From Acephala macrosclerotiorum (taxonomy: Eukaryota > Ascomycota > Leotiomycetes > Helotiales > Mollisiaceae): 64,000 nucleotides of DNA. The DNA lies in the NCBI GenBank assembly GCA_014904845.1, contig MU119233.1:300611-364610 (forward strand). Reading direction: 5' to 3'. The notes below the pieces were generated by a model. That model did no database searches, was not told the origin of the DNA, and saw only the letters and a program-made list of their open reading frames with translations. Positions 10,512-21,424 of this stretch are shown one piece after another. Made by a program: the position numbers and the translations under genes. How positions within the stretch are numbered: the first letter of the stretch is position 1; each line of letters opens with the position of its first letter.

Positions 10512-13010
10512 CAGGCTCGACTTCGATACTTGAGACATCGATACGATATCGATACTAAGTAGTATTAGTCAAATATTACAAATATCGATACGTATCGATA
10601 AAGAATCGATTTTTATATCGCTTTTTTACTTTGTACTTTACAATTTCTCTTTTTTTTACTTTTTTCTTTTCGTACGACGATTTTATTTGAATTATATTTT
10701 TAAAATGTTTTTTTTATTTGAATTAAATTCTTTTTTTATAGTTTTTGTTTTAATAAAATCAATTATAATTATTTAAAATTATAATACGAAATAGAAATTC
10801 TTCGTTTAAAAATACTATTATCGTTCGATTAAAAAAAAAAATTAAATTTATTTTTATTGTATTTATTATACTAATTCAATAAAAAGTTTATTATATAATA
10901 TTATTATAGTAAAAAATATAAAAAAGTACTTAAAAATTATTATTAAATTATTATTAAAAATTTTTTAAATAAGAATTAAATAGTAATTAATAAGTAATTA
11001 AAATAGTATTATTAATAAATTGATAAAATTAATAAGAAAAAAGAATTTAATATTGAGATTTTAAAAGTTTGTTTTAATATATTAATTTTCGTTGAAATTT
11101 TAATTATTTTTATCGTCGTACGAAATTTATTTTTTTGTTTCGTTGAATAATTAAAATTTTATATTTTTTACTAAATATTAAATCGAGTTTTTAAAAGTAA
11201 AATTACGATCGTTTATTTAAAAATTATTAATTTAATTAAAAAAATTTGAAAGAAGTATTAAAATATCGTACGACGAGTATTTTAAATAATATTTTTATAT
11301 ATTTATATTTTTTTTAATATTTGAATTTTTTCAAATTATTAGTTTTTACTAGTAATTTGTATTTATTTTATTACGTACAATTAAAAGAAATAAAAAGTTT
11401 TTTTCGTTTTAAATTTTTTTTTTAATTATAATTTAAAAGTTTAATTTATTATTTTTTAATTAATTTTTAAAAATTATAATATTTTTATAAATAACGTTTT
11501 TTATTAATTAATTTAAAAAAAGTTAAAAAATACGTTTAATTTGATTTAAAAAATAAAATATTAATATATTTATTATTTTAATTATATTATTAATTTTATT
11601 GTATAAATTTTTTTATTTATAAATATAATTGATTTAAATAATTTTGAATCGTACGATTAGTAAAAAGAAATTAAAGTTTTTAATATAATAAAAACAATAA
11701 AAATTTAATTTAAATTTATAAATTTATTTAATTAAATATATAATATTGTAATCTATATTCGTAAATCGATTAAAAAAATAAAAAAATTTCATATATTTAC
11801 AAAAAAACTAATTTCAATAAATAATTGTACGAAATAAAATAATTAATATTAAATATTTTTTGTATTATTTAATTTACGATTTACAATAGAAAAATATTAT
11901 TAAAATTACAAAAAAGAATTTAAAAAAAATATTTTGATTTTTAAAAATTGAAAAAAGTTTTATACGATTAAAAATTTTTTTATTTTTTTTTAACGAATTA
12001 TTTTTATTATTAAAAAAAAAAAAATTTTTTTATTTTTATTTTTTTATAATAAATATTTTAATTAAATATTTTTAAAAAAAGAATATAAAATTTTTTTTTT
12101 TCGTATAATTAAATTAATCTTTATATAATAAATTAAATATAAAAAAAATAAAAATAAAAAAAATAAATTTTTTTTTTATTAAATTAAAATAATATATAAA
12201 GTTTTTAATAATTATTATATAAAAATTAATATATTTTCGATTTATATCGTTATATTAATTTTAAATCTTTATAATTATACGAAGTATATTAAAATATATT
12301 GATTAAAAAAATAATTAAAATCGATTTTAATTAAAATTAAAAAGTTTTAAAAAAAATATAAAAAAAAAATTATAATTTTATTTATTTTTTCGATTTTCTC
12401 GTACGATAATTCGTTTCGTGAATTATTGAAATTTGATATTTTTAATCGGATTATTTTATTTTTTCGAGTAATCGCTCGATCTACAAATAAAAACGAATAT
12501 AAAAACTATAATTTATTTGAATTGTACGATTTTAATAAAAGAAAAACTTTCGTTTAATAATATTAATTAAAGTTTTTATTTATAATTATTAATATTTTTT
12601 TAATTTTATTAATAAATAATAAATCAAAAAAAAATATTTTCAAAAACTCGTCGTACAATAAATTGAAATAAAAAGCAAATAAAATTGAAAACGATTAAAG
12701 TACGAAAGTATTTAAAGTATTAAAAAAAAGTAAAATTTTAAATATTTTTTTTTAAAATTAATTTATTTAAAAATAATAAACGTAATAAAAATAATAATAA
12801 TAATCGTACGAAAAGAAAATGTTTTATACAACGTAGTATTATAAGAAAAATTTCTCGTAGAAATAATAGAATTTATCTTAAGAAGAAAAAAAAAGTATAT
12901 TATGTAATAAATTCGCTAAAAATCGATACTTTATCGATAATACTAATACCTTACGATTCTAGTATCAATACCGTATCGATACCGGAAATTAGGTATTACA
13001 GCCGAGCCTG
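10512..13010. mobile_element. hAT-superfamily DNA transposon, RIP-degraded (2,499 bp)
   Basis: The ends are inverted copies: CAGGCTCGACTT at the left and, read in reverse complement, CAGGCTCGGCTG at the right. Looser inverted similarity continues inward for about 90 bp, including ATCGATAC blocks. The CAGGC terminus and exact 8-bp duplication identify hAT. The 2.3-kb interior is overwhelmingly A/T and contains no coding frame. Many of the remaining C on the plus strand are in CpG. This is what fungal RIP leaves when it acts on CpA and spares CpG. Terminal GC-containing sequence survives while the body is erased. No transposase can be read, so the superfamily call rests on the ends and duplication. 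Confidence 0.88.
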
Positions 13011-13018
13011 AATATATC
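13011..13018. repeat. 8-bp target-site duplication, right (AATATATC)
   Basis: Exact copy of the octamer at 10504-10511, immediately after the CGAGCCTG end of the hAT element. Confidence 0.9.
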
Positions 13019-13862
13019 ACGTGATGTAATATATCTATTGTACATCACAATCTGCAAATCGGGATCTCTTTCTCCAAGTGTTTCCATAGGCCAGGAAACG
13101 ACTTTCCGTTCTTTATACCTCGAGATTCCGAATTGGTTTTGAAGATCTCGACGTTAGCTTTCGAATCAGAGAAGGGAATTTGTGCAGCATAACTTACTTT
13201 CCCGTCCTCCCGTGCTATTTTCGAAGAAGCTGGCACGAGGTCGCGTCCTCCACCTGAGAGATTCCGAACTCGCTTCCACGTCTCCCTATTCTAGTTCTTG
13301 AATTCATAATTGTTCTGCTCCCCTAGACAAATTGTACTACGAGTCAGGGAAGCTAGGATGCTGCCCGAGCTATGCAATACCTCAATGTGCGGTCTTTTCC
13401 TTGCCAGTGATTATCGAGCATATTGGATACGTCAATGTCGTAGTGCACGCCCCAGCACATAATCAGGCTTAGAACACTGGAAGTTTCACTATAAGTTTGC
13501 ACTAAGCTTCCTGTGTGTATCCTTTCCATCCCATAATCGAAGGTTTTCAGAATTCTTCAAAAAGTATATTAACGCGGGGTAATTCAAAACCACTTAACAC
13601 GAGAAAAGAGGCGTAACTGACTAGGCAACGGCAAAGAGCCTCATGAATTTTGTAAAATGATATAAAAATACAAATAAGTGAAATAAATAAAGCTATTCAC
13701 ACACTCTTAAGTATTGTAATATAGCTAGAAACAATCCCGGCAAATAGAGAGTGAACATAAACGGCAAGCAAGCCTCGTAACATAGATTCCCTTCTTTTTA
13801 ATTTTTCTTTTTATTTCCTTGTATCGACAAAAGTAGCAAAAGCGGGGGGGGGNNNNNNNNNN

Positions 13863-13894
<32 letters not shown>

Positions 13895-14642
13895 AGACTG
13901 CTCGTTACGACTAGCAGCGCATAGAGGGCTGCTAAGCACCGAACTGAGCTCCGAATCGCTATCCATTTCGAATATCGAAGAATAAGGGATTATTTGCATC
14001 ACAAAATAAGGGAATCACACGGTTTATAGAGTACCGTTTGCTCGCGTTGAGCTTAAGAGGTTAATGCATCGCATTTTATTCGATTCTACGCGTTTTTACG
14101 TGTCAAGTTTCGACGTTGAAAACGCCTCTTTTACCCCTCGTCGATATCACATATCAAAAACCCTCGATTATAGGATGGAAGGGATATATAGCTCCTAGTT
14201 CTTCTTATAGTTCTGAATAATAGATCAAGTCCATGCAACACAAGCAAATGGAGTTTAGATTTCAATGACGGAGCGTAAAGTCAAAGATCTTGCTCAAGCT
14301 GCTCAAGCTGCTCAAGCTAGCTGCTCATGGTGCTCGGGTGAATCGACTGACCCAAGTGTGAGCCGAGAGTGATTAGCGCCTGAGCAAGAGCGGCAAGCTT
14401 ACTAACTAAATGCGACGTACAAGAAAGAGAAAATCGATTCATAATACTCAAATATTCGTTTTTCTTAAGAAAGGCTAGATATTGCTTCTCCATCAAAACA
14501 ATTACTGAGGCATACTTAAAGAAACTCTTGAATCGTTTGAGTTTCACTTCTTTTATTTTTTGAAACCAGATGTAATATATACATTCTACACCCGATTATT
14601 CCAAGTTCTTCCTAACTTGCCGTTTTTCTTAGTCTAGTCTAG
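13019..14642. other. Intergenic region with assembly gap
   Basis: No gene is supported. It includes a poly(G) run broken by ten N at 13853-13862 (G run 13844-13852, then 13863-13893), and three copies of the 9-mer TGCTCAAGC near 14291-14317. Other frames are short and without motifs. Confidence 0.5.
13853..13862. other. Assembly gap (10 N) inside a poly(G) tract
   Basis: Ten ambiguous bases flanked by nine and thirty-one G. Length and content here are not reliable. Confidence 0.98.
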
Positions 14643-15038
14643 GTTGAACTAATAGACGAAAAGATATCAACGAAAAACACGCCTATCAAGGTTCAAGATC
14701 GTGGTGAACTTTCCTTCCAAATCAAAAGTCACACCCAACTCCCAATTCCCATCATCTCTAACTTTATCTCCCTCAAATCATACGCTCGTTCTCCAAAAAA
14801 GATCGACCACCTCCACTGCCACGCCGTCCGTAAGCTCTACAGAAAGGTCTTGAAAACGGACCTTTACAGCTGCTCTTGCAATTCAGGGCCTGAGGTCCAA
14901 ACTCTGCCTATTATCGTCCCTGGTCCTTGCAACTATTGTGATCGACGTATTGTGATCATTGTTGACGACTTCCTACGTAGAATTGAGGGCGTTGAGCGGC
15001 TTGGCCTTTCCTTGCCATACGTGTATTGCCAGAGATAG
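14643..15038 (+). pseudogene. Cys/His-rich family remnant (locus 5), no start codon
   Basis: A frame open from 14643 contains DHLHCHAVRKLY, then TDLYSCSC, then IVPGPCNYC. This aligns with the core and tail of the 15399 gene. The first CxxC knuckle is degraded (RKLY where CSSC is expected). No ATG precedes the core in frame. The copy ends at a stop at 15036-15038. It is adjacent to, and in tandem with, the intact copy at 15399. Confidence 0.6.
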
Positions 15039-15398
15039 CCTGATATCAGAGAAGGTAATAAGTCGCTTGGAAAGAGGCGTTGAAGAAATGAAACGCATGG
15101 ACACGTGGGGTGAAGAATTTCTTTGGAGGACATGAAATTTGAGTGGGGGAATGGACAAACCTTGCAAAGGAAATAAATATTGAAACCCATTGGTGAATAT
15201 CTAGGTAATCACAATTAAAAAACTCAGCTTGGTCAGTGTGAATATCTGAATCATTTGCAAAACCACGTTCATTATCTCATCTATAAGTTTATTAAGTGTC
15301 CGACATTCCGCTCTTTTCCTCAGTTCCTTCTACCTTGGCGAATATCACGCTCCAGCTTCGAAACACAACATGAATCTATTGATCCGGAGTTCGCAGTT

Positions 15399-15671
15399 AT
15401 GGGCAAATCATTTTCCAAGCAACGTGCTTCTAAGCTTCTGGTATCACCGACAATACCTCGCCCCGCCCAAGCGCCGGATCGTGAACCAGACGGTCCAGAT
15501 CTTAACCACCTTCACCGCCTCGCTTTTTGTAGCTCATGTAACAGGGTCTTGAGCATGAATCTCTACAATTGCAATTGTACACCAGAGTCCGGAGGAGTTT
15601 GCTTGCAATTCTATGTCACAGGCCCATGTGTATATTGCGACGGACGTTCCGTAGCGATGAGACCTGACTAG
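15399..15671 (+). CDS. Small Cys/His-rich protein, family member 6, MGKSFSK type (90 aa)
   Basis: An intact 90-residue frame. Its N-terminus MGKSFSKQR fits a possible N-myristoylation signal (Gly2, Ser6). A Pro-rich linker follows, then NHLHRLAFCSSC, NLYNCNC and VTGPCVYC near the C-terminus. The start was chosen by similarity to the MGNFISK start of the gene at 5380. The order HxH, CxxC, CxC, CxxC is compatible with one or two zinc sites; that is inference. There is no secretion signal or membrane helix. It is one of the best-preserved copies and a good reference for subgroup A. Function is unknown, and no named domain was recognised. Confidence 0.7.
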   Translation: MGKSFSKQRASKLLVSPTIPRPAQAPDREPDGPDLNHLHRLAFCSSCNRVLSMNLYNCNCTPESGGVCLQFYVTGPCVYCDGRSVAMRPD

Positions 15672-15916
15672 ATATGCTTAGAGAGCTGAGGGCCTGTCAA
15701 GATACTTCGTTGGCCTGGGACTTCTTCTACATATCTAGGCAGAGATAGCGGGTTTTGATCAGATGAAGAATCTGCAGGTGCAAAATATGCGTCAAAGCAT
15801 CACAGTATCGATTCAGGCTACTTTGCCGATGAATACGTGGTAGAAAGTGTGACAAGTCGTAAGCATAAACACGTGAATCACTTGAAGTTCTGTAAGATCT
15901 TACAATACAGGCAAAG

Positions 15917-15924
15917 TATAAAAG
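15917..15924 (+). promoter_or_regulatory. TATA box of the 16023 gene
   Basis: TATAAAAG lies about 100 bp upstream of the ATG at 16023, similar spacing to the TATATAAAG before the related gene at 17153. It supports transcription of the small ORF. Confidence 0.5.
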
Positions 15925-16022
15925 CAGTCCTTCAAGTTTCATCGAGTCCGCTGTTTAGCAATCCCAAACATCCGATCGATATTCCATCGCAGCGCAACAG
16001 CAATCAGAGACGAAAAGTCAGA

Positions 16023-16280
16023 ATGTTTCAACCGATCCCCAAAAGACCACAAGTTTCCCACACTTCAGGTACGCTATGCCCGCCTTGCAAGATTAAGCAC
16101 GACTTGACATCCACTCATATTCATGTACATACAATATGCGGTACTTGCTTCCGAATGGTGGAACCGAATATCCTCAAGTGTACTTGTGCGGGGTTGGATC
16201 GCCCGTACAGCAACAGATATGACAAGCTGCAAGGAAAAGGCATGGGGTTCTGTGTGTGCTTGCACAGAGGCGAAGATTGA
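16023..16280 (+). CDS. Small Cys/His-rich protein, family member 7, CPxC type (85 aa)
   Basis: An intact 85-residue frame representing subgroup B. It has an extra N-terminal knuckle (TLCPPCKIKH), then THIHVHTICGTC, NILKCTC and a final CVC. Subgroup B starts without the MG..SK motif and has the CPxC..H pair instead, giving up to four Cys pairs plus an HxHxH cluster. No signal peptide, helix-rich domain or known zinc-finger signature fits. The ATG follows a TATA box by about 100 bp. The terminal VPGxCxxC motif of other members is replaced by GFCVC. Confidence 0.7.
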   Translation: MFQPIPKRPQVSHTSGTLCPPCKIKHDLTSTHIHVHTICGTCFRMVEPNILKCTCAGLDRPYSNRYDKLQGKGMGFCVCLHRGED

Positions 16281-16602
16281 AGGGATACAAAAGACATCCC
16301 GAGAGAAAAGCGTTGCTATTAGTGGGTGGTGTTAAGAACCATGTGATTTAGTGCTGAGTCAGTGCTGCGGGGTTTCAGAGATCTCTCTCTCTCTTTGAGA
16401 ACCATCATCATTAATATCATCAATAACAACAATAATCATCAATATCATCAAATCTTGACAGGTGGAAGTAGACAAGAGATGGGCTAGGATTCTGGATCAT
16501 GCAAGAGTCTCAAGACTCGAAGCTTGTCAGTTGAGACATGGGACCACATGGCGGTGCCACCGGCTTCATTAAGGGGGTGGGGTGGCCTCACCACCCTCTG
16601 TG

Positions 16603-16611
16603 TATATAAAG
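16603..16611 (+). promoter_or_regulatory. Orphan TATATAAAG element
   Basis: TATATAAAG, identical to the element before the 17153 gene, but the downstream 250 bases contain no recognisable family core, only short frames. It may mark the promoter of a copy whose coding part is gone, or an untranslated transcript. Confidence 0.35.
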
Positions 16612-17028
16612 GCCTTTTGTAGCCCTTTTCACCATCAATGCAGTCTTTACCAAGCAACTGACAAAGCTAATGCACTTGCCGAATTCACATCAACCCACTC
16701 GAGAACTAAAGCGAGAGGAAAAGTAGTCAAAAATCTGAAAGCGATAGACAACTTTCTGTACAACATGTGGCTTGGAAAACTTCTCCAACTTCTCCAACTC
16801 GTCAATTATTTTATCACAGTCATCACGTGATATCCATTTCTTGCCAAGCTGATTTGTTTCTAAAGTTTTTGAGTGAGTATAGCGTAAGATAGCGACACAA
16901 GAGCCTATATCTATTCATATAGTGTAGTAAAAGTTTCATTTTGAAAGCCAATGAATCATGACAACAGACTCAAAATGGCCACATATGTAATTCACATGAA
17001 ATTTTGATCACTCAATCATTGCCCAGAC

Positions 17029-17037
17029 TATATAAAG
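17029..17037 (+). promoter_or_regulatory. TATA box of the 17153 gene
   Basis: TATATAAAG about 115 bp upstream of the ATG at 17153. It is the same nonamer as at 16603. Confidence 0.55.
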
Positions 17038-17152
17038 CCCAGTCTTCGTTCGAAAATTCCTTTTTCGAATATAATCGCATTAAATTTACACCAGAAATCT
17101 CCTTCAAAATATCCTCAAGAAGAGAATCTCAGTTCACAGGCTAGCCTTGAAG

Positions 17153-17539
17153 ATGTCTCAACAAGAACAAGAACGGCACGAGACCAACCCAGATAAGACG
17201 TGCATGATATGCTGGGTCCTACATCCACTGCCTTCAAAAGATCCCCACACACATGTCGACGCCTGGTGCTCTCGCTGCTCAACTGTCATCGGGGTCAATA
17301 TCTTCAACTGCCCTGATCCTCATGGTGCTCGAACCAAACTTCAACCAATACCTGGAAAATGCGGCAATCCCGCGACAAATTGTGTTCCACCAACGAATGG
17401 AAGCATCCCCGACTCCGATCCTAATACTTTTCAGATGGAGTTGGGACTTGAAACTCGAAGCGAATACACTTATATCTGGGAGTTGGTGAACCTTGATCGG
17501 GAGCGAAGAAACACTCTTGCTTTATTGTGGAAGAGCTAA
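17153..17539 (+). CDS. Small Cys/His-rich protein, family member 8, long form (128 aa)
   Basis: An intact frame of 128 residues starting MSQQEQERH. The core reads KTCMICWVLHPLP, HTHVDAWCSRC, NIFNCPD and PIPGKCGNPATNC. This gives CxxC, HxH, CxxC, C, and a widened final pair (CxxxxxxC instead of CxxC). A unique acidic C-terminal extension of about 50 residues follows. The start at 17153 was chosen because the decayed neighbour at 18073 begins with the similar MSQNPEHQ. No secretion signal was seen. Family function is unknown; zinc binding is inferred only from the Cys/His pattern. Confidence 0.7.
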   Translation: MSQQEQERHETNPDKTCMICWVLHPLPSKDPHTHVDAWCSRCSTVIGVNIFNCPDPHGARTKLQPIPGKCGNPATNCVPPTNGSIPDSDPNTFQMELGLETRSEYTYIWELVNLDRERRNTLALLWKS

Positions 17540-18072
17540 ACTTGCGCTTTATTGAAATATGCGATGATTTGGATTATGAATTGTGGTCCCGCTGTAGACT
17601 TTGCCGAGAAGTTTGACTTCTTCAAGGCGAAGGTGGAAGGATTTTATCACTACTCAAATTTTTCATGGCATTGTTGAAAAAATTGCCTAACAAATGCGAT
17701 GCTTTGAATTGTGAAATGACCTCCGAGGGGCATGAAGCGTGAGTGTTTGCATTGCATTCTCACAAGACACTCCTTTCTCTAAGATGTTCGTGTAACTCTT
17801 GAACGAACAGGAGTTAAAGCATAAAATATGAGCATTAATGAGAACTATTAAGAACCATTAAGAACTCTCTCTGCTCTATTGATGATGGGTTCTTGCCGAG
17901 ACTTGGGCGTTTAGTAGGAAGGGGACTAGAAGAATAGGCTGAGGATGAGATGATATCTGTGGATCACTTGAACTTGAAACTTTGCTCCTCGCATTTTCTC
18001 CCACGATACCTCTTCTAACAGACGAGACCTTACCTCGCGCCTGGGCTTATGCGTTGCGAAAATTCTTCCAAA

Positions 18073-18329
18073 ATGTCTCAAAATCCAGAACATCAAGCTC
18101 ACGCAACCATGCTGACAAAAGCTGCCACAATTTAGAAATCCGCCATATCCCGCTATCATATGCACTGGGATACGATCGTTTTCACGTCTTCATCATCTGC
18201 GCCACCTGTTAATCAGCCTGTGCTCGAAATATCGTTAACCGAGACTATGCAAATCCGGCTATGAGGGGAAGGTTGAGTTGGAATGGCTTTGACGACCCGG
18301 TGGACATATTTTGTATTTGCTTAGGCTAG
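18073..18329 (+). pseudogene. Cys/His-rich family member 9, stop and frameshift
   Basis: The 5' end MSQNPEHQAH matches the start of the 17153 gene. A one-base shift then leads to DKSCHNLEIRHIPL and FHVFIICATC, followed by an in-frame TAA where the chain should continue. Beyond it ARNIVNRDYAN still resembles the NIFxC segment. It is clearly a tandem duplicate of the 17153 gene that has decayed. Confidence 0.6.
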
Positions 18330-18462
18330 GCCGGGGTGCGTGAATCACATTAGTATTCAACCCCAGCCCAAACAATTAAATCCTCCAACTAACTGTTCAA
18401 ATATAATCTCCCAAGAAATTCCACGACCAAAAATTTCCAGGAAGACACAAACTGAAGTCAAG

Positions 18463-18683
18463 ATGAAAGCAGTAAACAAAACACCACACCCCACCGGTCG
18501 CACCTGCCCAGTCTGTGACATAACACACGAGCATGGACCCAAAGGACATTGGCACATCTACACCATCTGCATAACATGTAAAACATCATTGAGGCGAATA
18601 TCTTCAGGTGTACGGACGGGGGTTCTGCAAAAATAAGAGTTAATCTTGTGCCTGGAGCATGCAAGATCTGTCAAGGTTTGTGA
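18463..18683 (+). pseudogene. Cys/His-rich family member 10, single frameshift
   Basis: Starts MKAVNKTPH, then RTCPVCDITHEHGPKGHWHI, then YTICITCKTS. After CKTS the reading shifts. The expected continuation (EANIFRCTDGG and LVPGACKICQGL, stop at 18681-18683) is present one frame over. Without the shift it would be the most typical subgroup-B protein. As it stands the frame ends after RTGVLQK with the last two knuckles lost. A sequencing error at 18585-18590 would restore it. Confidence 0.65.
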
Positions 18684-19123
18684 AGGGAGGATGGGCTGAA
18701 TGACGTGCTGCTGGGCATGGCTGAGGAGTCTGGCTGGGGATGTGAATGCAAGCTTGTTGGGTGATGACGGGTGGCGATGAGAAGGACGAACTTTGGGTTG
18801 TAGTGAAAGAATAGAATAGAATTGTTCTCGACAAGCGAAGAAAGTCAATATAGATTCGTATGAAGCGGTAGTGAAGGTAGCCAAAACTTTGCAGATGAGC
18901 CTGCAATACCACCTGTAGGGATGAATGTGGCCCTTATAAGTGCTTAAAAGCTTTTCGTTTAACTGTGGATTTGAATGATAAATTTTTTTTAAGTTTTTTT
19001 TTCTTCTTTTTTCTTTTATATTATATAAAGTGAATTTCTTTTCTTTTTTTTCTTTTTCCTCTTTTCTCCCTTTTTACGGCCTTTGCTAACTTATAATGGA
19101 TAAGATACTGTAAGAATGTTGGG

Positions 19124-19191
19124 ATTGTGAGAGAGTTGAGATTGTGAGAGAGTTGAGATTGTGAGAGAGTTGAGATTGTGAGAGAGTTGGA
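19124..19191. repeat. 17-bp tandem repeat, four copies
   Basis: Four copies of ATTGTGAGAGAGTTGAG, nearly perfect, in the spacer between a broken family member and the pogo-split member. A minisatellite with no coding significance seen. Confidence 0.9.
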
Positions 19192-19521
19192 AGGCAGCGA
19201 GAGGCTGGGAGCTTAAAGGAGATTGTGAGAAGGCGTGGGAGTAAGATGACACTAGAGATCGCATTACGTAGTAATAAACTTTGAAATTAACGCTCTAATT
19301 ATCTACTTGAGTCCGTGAGCTTTAAGTTTGTGCTTCTAATCTTACTCCCGTGAGTCTTATGCTTGTTATAGATCTCCCGCGCCCACTCTCTAGCAGGTGG
19401 TCCGAGTTGGGCCCATCCCTGCCAACTGCCCTTTTGAGCAGTCTGTGCGTGTAGGAGAGATTCTCCTATGGGTGGTTTCGTAGGGAGAAAGCTACGTGAA
19501 TCAAACCAAAAGCACTTCCAT

Positions 19522-19636
19522 ATGAAACAAATGGCAAACATCTGCACGATCCAACACCTCACCGGAACTTCCACAAAGACACAAAAAACCAAAATCCAAC
19601 ATGGACTTCTCCTCCGTAGCATCAGCACTCTATCAT
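19522..19636 (+). pseudogene. Cys/His-rich family member 11, 5' half, split by the pogo element
   Basis: A frame from ATG 19522 (MKQMANICTIQHL) runs to the TA at 19637 where the transposon begins. If the element and one TA copy are removed, the frame continues directly into CIDCNYTIHFPPP at 21478 without a stop. This half carries no Cys knuckle itself, so its assignment rests on the frame continuity and the position. Confidence 0.5.
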
Positions 19637-19638
19637 TA
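19637..19638. repeat. TA target-site duplication, left
   Basis: A TA dinucleotide directly abuts the 51-bp inverted repeat. A matching TA lies at 21476-21477. TA duplication is typical of Tc1/mariner/pogo insertion. Confidence 0.85.
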
Positions 19639-19689
19639 AGTCAAACCCCCTAGAAGTGGGCCCCCCCCTGTTCTGGGCCACCTCGCTTA
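19639..19689. repeat. 51-bp terminal inverted repeat, left
   Basis: Begins AGTCAAACCCCC and ends ACCTCGCTTA. It is a perfect reverse complement of 21425-21475. Confidence 0.95.
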
Positions 19690-19728
19690 ATTCCTATCTA
19701 CCTAGTTCGACCGCGAATAACTTTTTAA

Positions 19729-21327
19729 TCAACTAATAGATATATGAGATAAAGTAGAGGCTATACTAGGGAAGTCATCGGAATCTAATAGTACATTTTG
19801 GCGGTCTCCAGCTTCCATCTGTGCCTTGTAGATCTTCTCGATATCAGCGAACTTAGAATTTGGACTAGTCCTTACTTTTCGCCGTTTTCTAGGCTCAAGT
19901 TGAACTACTCTAGCTTCCAATGCTTAGATCTTACGCTCTTGCTTAGCAATAACAAAGTCCTTATTGTCTAAGCCTTTAACTATTTTCCTAAAAAGCACTC
20001 TAGCAATTACCGTATCGATTTCTTTAAATCTCGTGATTTGCCTCGATTGTTCTCGAATATTTTCACTTTTTTGAGGGGTTTTCTATACTTCAAATGATGA
20101 ATCTTAAATCCATTCAAATGCTGCATCCTTTCCTGACAATTGTAGAGGTTTCTCGATCGCTTTATTACTATTTTCAAGTAATAATCGATTCATAAAAAAC
20201 TTCGAGATGTTCTACGGCCATAACTTTAAGACTTTCCAACTCGCCTTACAATTTCCTTCTGTTAAAGCATCTATCCGAGCTTGCTTATAACATTTCAAGA
20301 AGTTTTGCTTCCCCATAAGCGTCGAGTCGTTAATGAGAAACAGCGAATTTAGCCGCTTTCGATAAGCGGATTTAAGGAGAGAAAAAATTGATAAATCCAG
20401 AGGTTAGAGCACATGTGAAATATGCAGTAGTAAGAATAACAAGTAAATATTGTTCGAAAAGCACTTTCACATAAATTCTGTTGTCTCATGGCTTCCATGG
20501 CCGTCTAATATGAGTAGACGAGGCTCTTTTGAGTCACGTAGTGCCGTTTGAAATATGAAGACGATTTGCAACCACTCCAAGGCAGTATCGTCAGATGTCC
20601 ATCCATTATCGGTTGCGATAAATTTTTAGCTTTTATACTCTCTCAATCCCATAAGAAACCATTGTTATTGGACTGATTTTCCCTTGAATATGACGATCGA
20701 AAGAATGGCCCGACCGCTCGAGAAAATGCACTCAATAAATGAGGTCTAAGTTTTAGATCCTAATTATTTCTTTTGAATAAAACGTTTCTCAACACTCCCA
20801 ACCACTAATCCATTCTCCCCTTGACCTTCCATAATCCCCGCTTCATTTATATTCCATCGGTTTTCAGCTTTGATTACTTTGATCGTCGGTATCTCCAATT
20901 TTTGAAATTAAGTTTTAATAATATCAAATGTAGCACTATTAACACGCACAGAATCGATTCTGAATTGCTTTTTGGTCTTAAGAATAGGATTCCGGCGAAG
21001 AAATCCAGCCATCCAGCGTTTTCCGAGTAGTGTAGTATCGCGTCGAGAAGCCAAAATACGGCCAGCAAAAGCTCGAATCTGTGCATGTATAGAGTTGAGC
21101 TCTAGAGTTTCTTGAACTAGTACCCAGTCTGTAAGACGTTGCTCCTGAATCGGGGCAAGCCTCTGCAAATGCGCATAGACCTCTTTCTTAGAAAGAATGC
21201 CGAGTACTCTGTATTGAAGAGTGCCTCTCGGTACACCCCAGTCGAGAGAGGATTTTCGCAAGGACTTCCCATTTGCCACGTCTTTAAGTGCATACTGGAC
21301 GTCAGCTTCCGTATATGAGGGCTTCAT
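19729..21327 (-). pseudogene. Fot1/pogo transposase, degenerate
   Basis: Read on the minus strand from MKPSYTEADVQYALKDV. A psq-type helix-turn-helix (KSLRKSSLDWGVPRGTLQYR) is followed by a CENP-B-type DNA-binding domain (RLTDWVLVQETL, then GKRWMAGFLRRN). The first open part ends at 20908. Further on, DDE_1 motifs remain visible: WNINEAG around 20838-20860, where family members have WN(I/F)DE, and LLILDGHGSH around 20490-20520. The first catalytic Asp is thus replaced by Asn, a G-to-A change of the kind RIP makes. Stops are scattered through the rest. No active enzyme is expected from this copy. Confidence 0.85.
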
Positions 21328-21424
21328 GATCGGCTCTAATGACTTGCAAAATTTGAAAGAGTTTTATTAAAGAATAATAAAAATATTCGAAGTTAAAGTG
21401 GGTAGTGGAGTAGTGGCGGTGTGC

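Noticed and set aside
13598..14150. Short inverted similarity GAAAAGAGGCG / CGCCTCTTTT around a 540-bp segment
   Set aside because: Only about 10 bp match, no target duplication was seen and the segment includes an assembly gap. Not enough for a MITE call.
14291..14317. Three copies of TGCTCAAGC considered as an operator array
   Set aside because: Only three short copies with no symmetry and no adjacent supported gene start; a simple microsatellite-like repeat.
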